From: a virus
Length of the DNA: 31,100 nucleotides
Strand: one strand, 5' to 3'
Virus record (IMG/VR): IMGVR_UViG_3300040960_001159
Coordinates: 1 to 31,100 of that record
How positions within the stretch are numbered: the first letter of the stretch is position 1; every line of letters starts with the position of its first letter. Positions 22,201 to 28,233 of this stretch are shown here, piece by piece. Below the pieces are notes generated by a model that was not told where the DNA came from, made no database searches, and saw nothing but the letters and a program-made list of their open reading frames with translations. The translations under genes and the position numbers were made by a program.

Positions 22201-25200
22201 ACACTGCTATTTGACCAGATACACCACCTCTATAATATAAATTGCCATCATAATCAATAGTACTAATAAGTGAAGTAGTACCAGAAGTTCTTTGAGTCCA
22301 TAAAGAACCCTCTAAGTATCCACCACCAACGGCAACATAAGAACTACCATCATAAGCAACACCATTAATATAATCACTTGTGATTGTGGTGGTTCTGGAA
22401 GACCATATGATTCCAGTTGTGGATGTTATGAGTGCTGAGTCGTTATAGAGTTCTGTTGAGGTTGTTAGAGTTCCACTATCACCACCAGCAACAAAGATAT
22501 TATTACCATAAGTGAGAGCACGAACACTCGATGTACCAAATCCAGGATTTCTTTGTTCCCATACAATAGTATCTGTAGAAATTGTTAGAGTTCCACTAGA
22601 ACCACCAGCAACATAAACCTCATTAGCATAAAGAATTTCGAATATTTTTGTTGTACCAAACCCAGAAGTTCTTTTTTCCCATGTAATAGTATCTGTAGAA
22701 ATTGTTAGAGTTCCACTATCACCACCAGCAACATAAAAACCATTACCATAGGTTAGTCCATTAAAATTAATTGCAGTTCCCCCACCAAACCCAGAAGTTC
22801 TTTGTTCCCATACAATTGTATCTGTAGAAGTTGTTAAAGTTCCACTTTGACCACCAGCAACATAAAGATTATTAGCATAAGTAAGAGCAAGAACAGAAGA
22901 TGTACCAAATCCAGAAGTTCTTAATTCCCATACAATAGTATCTGTAGAAGTTATTATAATTCCGCCAGTACCACCAACAATATAAAGATTATTACCATAA
23001 GTGAGAGAACCAATGATTGTGCCAGATAATCCAGAAGTTCTATAAGTCCATACAATCGTATCTGTAGAAATTGTTAAAACTGGATTAGGACCACCACCAG
23101 CAACATAAAGATTATTTCCATAAGTGAAAGAAATAATTGCTGTTGTACCAAATCCAGAAGTTCTTTGAGTCCATACAATACCATTTGTAGAAGTTGTTAG
23201 AGTTCCAGTAAAACCACCAGCAACATAAAGATTATTAACATAAGTGAGACCATAAATTGCAGATGTACCAAATCCAGAAGTTCTTTGAGTCCATAAGTCT
23301 CCAGCAGGTGCATAATCAAGACCACCACCAGCAAGATAAGTTTGTGGAGCATAATCTATAGACTTAATATCATAACCAAAATCTAAACCAGAAGTTCTTC
23401 TAGTCCAGTTGATTTGGTTGGTTGATGTTAAAATGTTTTGATTCTCACCAACGGCAACATAAGGTTGGTTCTTATATCCTGGACGATTATATGCTAGTGA
23501 GGTTGTTAGAGTTCCACTATCACCACCAGCAACATAAAGATTATTACCATAAGTAAGAGCATAAATGTCTGTAGTACCAAATCCAGAAGTTTTATAAATC
23601 CAAACAATAGCATCTGTAGAAGTTGTTAGAGTTCCACTACCACCACCAGCAACATAAAGATTATTCTCATAAGTAAGAGTAAGAATAGTTGTTGAACCAA
23701 ATCCAGAAGTTCTTAATTCCCATACAATAGTATCTGTAGAAGTTGCTAGTTTTCCAATAAAACCACCAGCAACATAAAGATTATTACCATAAGCAAGAGT
23801 AAGAATAGTTGTTGAACCAAATCCAGAAGTTCTACGAGTCCATACAATAGTATCTGTAGAAGTTGTTAGAGTTCCATCAAATACACCACCACCAGCAACA
23901 TAAAGATTATTAGCATAAATTAGAGATTGAATTGCTGTTGAACCAAATCCAGAAGTTCTATATTCCCAAACAATCGTATCTGTAGAAGTTGTTATAGTTC
24001 CAACAAAACCACTAGCAACATAAAGATTATTGCCATAAGTAAGAGTACTTATTGACGTTGAACCAAATCCAGAAGTTCTATAAGTCCATACAATACTATC
24101 TGTAGAAGTTGTTAGAGTTCCACTAGCACTAGCACCACCAGCAACAAAAAGATTATTACCATAAGTGAGAGTACTAATTTGTGTTGCGCCAAATCCAGAA
24201 GTTCTTTGTTCCCATACAATAGTATCTGTAGAAGTTGTTAGAGTTGCACTTTCACCAGCAGCAACATAAAGATTATTAGTATAAGTAATAGAATAAATTG
24301 TTCTTGTACCAAATGTACCAAATCCAGAAGTTCTCAGTACCCATTCACTTCCTGCTTCAATAACACTCTCATAAGGATCAGCAGATATAATTTCGTTAAA
24401 GGTTTCGGTAATACCAGAAGTTCTTAGACTCCAGGAAATAGTATCAGTAGAAGTATCAATCTTACCTGTGGTTCCTGATGCTAAGTATCCTTTGGGACTT
24501 ATTTCGTATGCATAGTCTGGTGAGGTTGTGATAGATAATCCGCCACCGACAACATAAAGATTATTACCATAAACAGCAGATTGTAAATTACTTATTCCAG
24601 CAGTCCTTAAGGTCCAAGAAATTCCATCAGTAGAAATTGATAATCTGTAGTCTTGTGGCCCTGCGTTTCCACCGACAGCAACATAAAAACCACTACCATA
24701 GGAAACAGAAGTAATACTGAAATTTGCACCAGCAATTTTCGTTACTCTAGAAGTCCATACAATCGTATCTGTAGAAGTTCTTAATTTACCTTCACCACCA
24801 GCAACAACATAAAGATTATTAGCATAAAGTAAACTTTTCCATCCATTTAAAACATTATTATCTCCAGAAGTTCTGTAAGTCCATGCAATAGTATCTGTAG
24901 AAATTAGAATTTCACTACCACCAGCAAGAACATAAAGACCATTACCGTAAGTAACATCACCAATAAATCCAGCACCAGAAGTTCTACGAGTCCATGTCTG
25001 TGTATCAGTTGATGTTGATAGAGTTGCACCACCACCAAGAACATAAAGACCATCACCATAAGAAATACCTCTAATTGCGTCATTTCCACCAAAACCAGTA
25101 CTATATCTACGATCCCACGTATAACCATCTGTTGATACAAATAGAATATCAGTACCACCAACAAAGAAAAGATTATTAGCAAATCTAGCAGTAAAAAGTC

Positions 25201-28200
25201 TCTGCGAAGGAGATGAATGAGATACTGTTTTTTCCCATACGATAGAATCGGTAGAAGAAATTATACCTGCGGTTCCAGCAAAAGTAAATCCCGTAGCAAC
25301 ATAAATTCCATTACCAAAAGTAACTTCTTCAATATTACTAATGTCACTAGTAATTCCAGAAGTTCTCAAAGTCCAAATACCTAAATCACCACTAAAATTA
25401 CTATCATCATAAACAAGTTTATCAGTCGCATAATGAGCAGTATTATAAGAACTCTGTGCAGTTCTTAAGGTCCAATTAACAGTATCAGTTGATTGGAGTA
25501 CTTCTGTTCCTACGGCAAGGTATTCTCCAGGAGAAGAAGTAATTGAATTAATATTATTAACTACACTAGAAGTCTTTACTATCCAATTAGTTGCTTTAGG
25601 TATTGTATAAGTATATGGAGGACTATAGGTAAGTGCATTTAGATTGAATGCAGTTCCTGAGGTTCTTAGATTCCATAAAGAACCTTTTGGATATTTTAGA
25701 TACGCTTGTGCGAGTGCTGTATAAGTATTTCCGTAATAATAAGTCGTTGAAGATCCTCCATCATATGACCCATAAGCACCTCCACCTCCAGAAGATACTT
25801 GCATATCAAATTGTTGTGCCACTGAAAATGATTCACCTGCAATACTTCTTCCAGATCCTCCATTAACACTATCAGCAGCATAAAGATAATTACGAGTTGG
25901 ATATGATAAATTAGTAGAAGACCCTCCACCTGTTGTACTAGTATTACTACCTCCACTAGGATTGGAACCAAATGATGCCCTATAATTTATAGTGCCAGTT
26001 GGAGAGTTTCCAGTCCAAGTAACATTTGTAATACCTCCAGAACCTCCACCACCAGCAGAAGAAACACCACCAGCAATCAAGAGATTGTTTCCGTAGGTGA
26101 GAGCATTAATTGTTGAATTTTTAAATAATGAAGTTCTATAAGTCCATACAATTGTATCTGTAGAAGTTGTTAGAGTTCCCCTATCACCACCAGCAATATA
26201 AAGACCATTGCTATAAGTAAGAGAACGAATGAATGTTGTACCAAATCCAGAAGTTCTTTGTTCCCATACAATAGTATCTGTAGAAGTTATTAAAGTTCCA
26301 CCAGCACCACCAGCAAGATAGAGATTATTAACATAAATGAGAGAATTAATTTGTGATGTACCAAATCCAGAAGTTCTTTGAGTCCATACAATCGTATCTG
26401 TAGAAGTTGTGAGAGTTCCACTTTGACCACCAGCAACATAAAGATTATTAGCATAGATAAGAGAATAAATTGTCGATCCACCAAATCCAGAAATTCTTTG
26501 TTTCCATACAATAGTATCTGTAGAAGTTGCTATAGTTCCAATAGCACCACCAGCAACATAAAGATTATTGTTAAAAAGAAGTGTGATGATATTCGTATTT
26601 CCAAATCCAGAAGTTCTTTGAGTCCATACAATAGTATCTGTAGAAGCTGTTAGTTTTCCAAAAGCACCACCAGCAACATAAAGATTATTTCCATAAGTGA
26701 GAGTATAAATTACAGACGTGCTAAGTCCATAAGTTCTACTAGTCCAAGTAATACCATCGGGAGAAGTTGATAGAGTTCCATTAACTAGACCACCACCAGC
26801 AACATAAAGATTATTTCCGTAAGTGAGGGCATAAATTATTGATGTACCAAATCCAGAACCAACTGCTTCCCAAGTTTGACCATCAGTACTAATAGACATT
26901 CCACGACTATTTCCACCAACACCACCAGAACCAACGGTGACTGACATCGTAGAAGCATTTCCAAGTTCTGCTCTGCGAATTAACCAAGAAGCATAAGCAC
27001 CATGACCACCCCCACCACCAGAACCTAATGTTCCAAAGTAGCGTCCTGATGCTCCACCTGCTCCACCACCGATTGCTTCAATATAAAAAGTTTTTGCATA
27101 TGGTGGAATATTGAATGTTGAGTTTCCAGGAGTTGTGAATTCCTCATAACCCTTATATGATAATTGTTCTGGTTGTGGTGATGAAGTATCTGCAAGACTT
27201 TCCCAGTATTGTTGAGTTTCTAGTGATACTGTGATAGTTCCACCTTGACCACCAGCAACATAAAGATTATTAACATAAGTAAGAGCATTAATGATCGATG
27301 AACCAAATTCAGAAGTTCTTTTAGTCCATACAATCGTATCTGTAGAAGTTGTTAGAGTTGCCCCAGAACCACCAGCAACATAAAGATCATTACCATAAAT
27401 GAGAGAACGAATTTGTGATGTACCAAATCCAGAAGTTCTTTGCTCCCATACGATACTATCTGTAGAAGTTGCTAGAGTTCCACTACCACCACCAGCAACA
27501 TAAAGATTATTACCATATGTAAGAGCATAAATTATTGATGAACTAAATCCAGAAGTTCTATAAGTCCATACAATACTATCTGTAGAAGTTGTTAGAGTTC
27601 CACTACCACCAGCAACATAAAGATTATTACCATAGATGAGAGTATTAATGTTTGTACTATCAAATCCAGAAGTTCTTGAAGTCCATGTGTTTCCGTCAGT
27701 AGAAACTGAAATGTTGTCAAAAGGTGTAGCAAAATATAATCCATTAGCATATAAAGTAGCATTAATTCCAGCAGAACCAGTAAAACTAACACTTTTATAA
27801 GTCCAAACAATACCATCAGTGGATACAGTAAATGCAGAATTTTGACCACCAGCGATATATAAACCATTGCCATAACTAATAGTATTAATTTGTGATGTAC
27901 CAAATCCAGAAGTTCTATAAGTCCATACAATACTATCTGTAGAAGTTGCTAGAGTTCCACTACCACCACCAGCAACATAAAGATTATTACCATATGTAAG
28001 AGCATAAATTATTGTTGTACCAAATCCAGAAGTTCTTTGTGCCCATAAAATCGTACCAGGATAAACACTCAAAAACTTTCCAATATCTTGAGTTGATGGA
28101 TCAATTATACGTTTCGCACCATCAACATAACTCTTCGAAGCCGCATCAGTAGATGCTAAAACATCAGTGATTCCTTTTATACTGTGCTTTCTAATCTGCG

Positions 28201-28204
28201 ACAT
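19247..28204 (-). CDS. giant glycine-rich adhesin with nested Asp-box propellers (2985 aa)
   Basis: The N-terminus (residues 1-50) is tail-fibre-like, with ASKSYVDGAKRI. A glycine-rich scaffold begins with EEFTTPGNSTFNIPPYAKTF, runs through islands near 26900-27204, 25690-26070 and 20200-20280, and ends with GGDGGDGYVKITWW. This is the style of poly-glycine receptor-binding tips of T4-like phages. Most of the rest is a ~40-aa repeat of the form W-TxRTSGFGT-x3-LTYGNNLYVAGG-SGTLTTSTDTIV-W. STDTIVW is an Asp-box (S-x-D-x3-W), the turn motif of BNR/sialidase-type propellers. About 55 boxes fall into blocks described separately. No sialidase catalytic residues are seen, so binding or spacing is more likely than catalysis. 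A late box lies upstream. The ribosome site is weak. Confidence 0.82.
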   Translation of the reverse strand: MSQIRKHSIKGITDVLASTDAASKSYVDGAKRIIDPSTQDIGKFLSVYPGTILWAQRTSGFGTTIIYALTYGNNLYVAGGGSGTLATSTDSIVWTYRTSGFGTSQINTISYGNGLYIAGGQNSAFTVSTDGIVWTYKSVSFTGSAGINATLYANGLYFATPFDNISVSTDGNTWTSRTSGFDSTNINTLIYGNNLYVAGGSGTLTTSTDSIVWTYRTSGFSSSIIYALTYGNNLYVAGGGSGTLATSTDSIVWEQRTSGFGTSQIRSLIYGNDLYVAGGSGATLTTSTDTIVWTKRTSEFGSSIINALTYVNNLYVAGGQGGTITVSLETQQYWESLADTSSPQPEQLSYKGYEEFTTPGNSTFNIPPYAKTFYIEAIGGGAGGASGRYFGTLGSGGGGGHGAYASWLIRRAELGNASTMSVTVGSGGVGGNSRGMSISTDGQTWEAVGSGFGTSIIYALTYGNNLYVAGGGLVNGTLSTSPDGITWTSRTYGLSTSVIYTLTYGNNLYVAGGAFGKLTASTDTIVWTQRTSGFGNTNIITLLFNNNLYVAGGAIGTIATSTDTIVWKQRISGFGGSTIYSLIYANNLYVAGGQSGTLTTSTDTIVWTQRTSGFGTSQINSLIYVNNLYLAGGAGGTLITSTDTIVWEQRTSGFGTTFIRSLTYSNGLYIAGGDRGTLTTSTDTIVWTYRTSLFKNSTINALTYGNNLLIAGGVSSAGGGGSGGITNVTWTGNSPTGTINYRASFGSNPSGGSNTSTTGGGSSTNLSYPTRNYLYAADSVNGGSGRSIAGESFSVAQQFDMQVSSGGGGAYGSYDGGSSTTYYYGNTYTALAQAYLKYPKGSLWNLRTSGTAFNLNALTYSPPYTYTIPKATNWIVKTSSVVNNINSITSSPGEYLAVGTEVLQSTDTVNWTLRTAQSSYNTAHYATDKLVYDDSNFSGDLGIWTLRTSGITSDISNIEEVTFGNGIYVATGFTFAGTAGIISSTDSIVWEKTVSHSSPSQRLFTARFANNLFFVGGTDILFVSTDGYTWDRRYSTGFGGNDAIRGISYGDGLYVLGGGATLSTSTDTQTWTRRTSGAGFIGDVTYGNGLYVLAGGSEILISTDTIAWTYRTSGDNNVLNGWKSLLYANNLYVVAGGEGKLRTSTDTIVWTSRVTKIAGANFSITSVSYGSGFYVAVGGNAGPQDYRLSISTDGISWTLRTAGISNLQSAVYGNNLYVVGGGLSITTSPDYAYEISPKGYLASGTTGKIDTSTDTISWSLRTSGITETFNEIISADPYESVIEAGSEWVLRTSGFGTFGTRTIYSITYTNNLYVAAGESATLTTSTDTIVWEQRTSGFGATQISTLTYGNNLFVAGGASASGTLTTSTDSIVWTYRTSGFGSTSISTLTYGNNLYVASGFVGTITTSTDTIVWEYRTSGFGSTAIQSLIYANNLYVAGGGVFDGTLTTSTDTIVWTRRTSGFGSTTILTLAYGNNLYVAGGFIGKLATSTDTIVWELRTSGFGSTTILTLTYENNLYVAGGGSGTLTTSTDAIVWIYKTSGFGTTDIYALTYGNNLYVAGGDSGTLTTSLAYNRPGYKNQPYVAVGENQNILTSTNQINWTRRTSGLDFGYDIKSIDYAPQTYLAGGGLDYAPAGDLWTQRTSGFGTSAIYGLTYVNNLYVAGGFTGTLTTSTNGIVWTQRTSGFGTTAIISFTYGNNLYVAGGGPNPVLTISTDTIVWTYRTSGLSGTIIGSLTYGNNLYIVGGTGGIIITSTDTIVWELRTSGFGTSSVLALTYANNLYVAGGQSGTLTTSTDTIVWEQRTSGFGGGTAINFNGLTYGNGFYVAGGDSGTLTISTDTITWEKRTSGFGTTKIFEILYANEVYVAGGSSGTLTISTDTIVWEQRNPGFGTSSVRALTYGNNIFVAGGDSGTLTTSTELYNDSALITSTTGIIWSSRTTTITSDYINGVAYDGSSYVAVGGGYLEGSLWTQRTSGTTSLISTIDYDGNLYYRGGVSGQIAVSSDFLTWTLRTSTTSNFIQNLEYINNYLYTCMFSLGVFSTSTDGIIWTLRTVSGVSSSLGFGPKSLKYVSDDSLYYIGGQGSTNGQMAVWASTDLIVWSARTCLAPLEANSRVGSFSYASNLVEKYMITGGNQQVQTSTNTIVWTFRSHGIAAASLNMVGTYGNNLYVVGSENGRITTSTDGIRWSLRTSIFLNENIKDIDYKDPIYVVATSSGTIGISTDTIVWTYRTSGFGTTDIRDLKYNTSLNLFIAAGQNGIIATSPIFDTKGSISQSTDTISWTARTSGLNETIDLNTITYENGLYTVGGDNGTIIISTDGISWTDTFKTTSSNVNEIIGGNNKLYGNSLFLSGTDNYVAVGDSGLIETALGTDEDVDVPQYYMGNSETIRVSTDSIGWVARTSGFGTLTVNYVNNLYVAGGFGGTLTTSTDTIVWTQRTSSLAATNTGISELTYGNNLYVAAGGFGTNLGVATSTDTIVWTQRTSGGFSEITALTYGNGLYVLGGWNTSNLRVSTDGIVWIARTTSTVSTQIHALIYVNNLYVAGGGGGTLTTSTDSIVWTRRTSGFGTSEIRSLTYNNNLYIAGGAGGTIRTSTDTIVWTPRTSNTTNTINSSTFGNNFFVVSGNSGTLITSSALDIYDQTNNDGIDPVLTGSYGSGGGGGSAISEGLNSWYPRNAGLPNSSTVVLAANDLYIAGSGSGGTLTTSTDAIAWTYRTSGFTVAIFSLTYGNNLYVAGGTSGTLTTSTDAIVWIRRTSGTGTINTLTYVNNLYVAGGLSGKLTASTDTIVWTQRTSGFGTTHIRSLIYGNDLYVAGGDSGTLTTSTDTIVWEQRTSGFGTSDIDALTYGNGLYASGGVGGVLTTSTDTIVWTYRTSRLGVIYSLTYINNLYFAGGLGDLNSSTDGIVWTDVYLLNGGTYNSLSADNNKIILGSSGGGVATASAETVSIAFNGGNGTRGGGGGGGGYSQETNRFGVGGDGGDGYVKITWW
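19395..20197 (-). repeat. propeller block P8 in the giant adhesin
   Basis: Seven Trp anchors: NSW plus six Asp-boxes. Lies between the scaffold island GSGGGGGSAISEG and the terminal NGGNGTRGGGGGGGG segment. Confidence 0.7.
20310..21055 (-). repeat. propeller block P7 (six anchors)
   Basis: Starts with ETIRVSTDSIGW and has only six Trp anchors, the exception to the seven rule. It follows the apparent closure of the host propeller and precedes the glycine island DPVLTGSYGSGGGGG. Confidence 0.55.
21420..22300 (-). repeat. nested propeller block P6
   Basis: Seven Trp anchors: SLW plus six boxes, more diverged than P4 and P5. Lies between GGYLEGSLW and PIFDTKGSISQST, at the same blade turn as P5. 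Confidence 0.65.
22455..23293 (-). repeat. nested propeller block P5
   Basis: 838 bp with seven Trp anchors: DLW plus six Asp-boxes. Lies between LDYAPAGDLW and TELYNDSALITST, at the turn between the last two strands of a host blade. Confidence 0.7.
23498..24343 (-). repeat. nested propeller block P4
   Basis: Seven Trp anchors: SEW plus six Asp-boxes. Starts after EAGSEW and ends TTS before LAYNRPGYKNQ, where the host blade resumes at PYVAVGE. Units are nearly identical. Confidence 0.7.
24520..25375 (-). repeat. nested propeller block P3
   Basis: Seven Trp anchors: LGIW plus six Asp-boxes. Starts after FSGDLGIW and ends TTS before PDYAYEISPKG, where the host blade resumes at GYLASG. It is more diverged than P4 and P5. 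Confidence 0.65.
26075..26900 (-). repeat. propeller block P2 in the giant adhesin
   Basis: Seven Asp-boxes between the scaffold segments GSGGVGGNSRG and SSAGGGGSGG. Here the permutation differs: the block opens with the Asp-box strand (MSISTDGQTW) and ends after the LLIAGG strand. Confidence 0.7.
27205..28042 (-). repeat. propeller block P1 in the giant adhesin
   Basis: About 838 bp, seven units of 120 bp with seven Trp anchors. It begins right after TILW (residue 54) and ends at QQYW, before the scaffold resumes as ESLADTS. Units are near-identical. Confidence 0.75.
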
Positions 28205-28225
28205 TCTTCAGGACAGTCTTTCTAA

Positions 28226-28233
28226 TATTTATT
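28226..28233 (-). promoter_or_regulatory. late promoter of the giant adhesin
   Basis: AATAAATA on the minus strand, one mismatch from TATAAATA, overlapping the TAA stop of the 904-aa gene. It gives a short leader of about 17 bases before the 2985-aa start. Confidence 0.55.

Larger units (their letters stand above)
20310..25675 (-). repeat. diverged host propeller carrying nested propellers P3-P7
   Basis: The non-identical segments between P3-P7 read as blades of one older propeller. Its anchors include ATNW, TVNW, TISW, QINW, GIIW, TISW and GISW (seven), preceded by a partial GSLW unit. It closes near NYVAVGDSGLIETAL, before P7. Inserts sit at blade turns. Boundaries are by eye. Confidence 0.6.

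Noticed and set aside
24904-25182. Hydrophobic open frames in other frames of the adhesins
   Set aside because: They are out-of-frame shadows of the repeats; their periodic Leu/Val-rich sequence follows from the 120-bp unit.
19247-28204. Diversity-generating retroelement target
   Set aside because: No reverse transcriptase, template repeat or adenine-biased variable region is seen in the window.
19247-28204. Sialidase or Ycf48-type photosystem assembly factor
   Set aside because: Asp-boxes are shared with these, but sialidase catalytic residues are not seen, and the glycine-rich scaffold and fibre N-terminus point to a virion protein.
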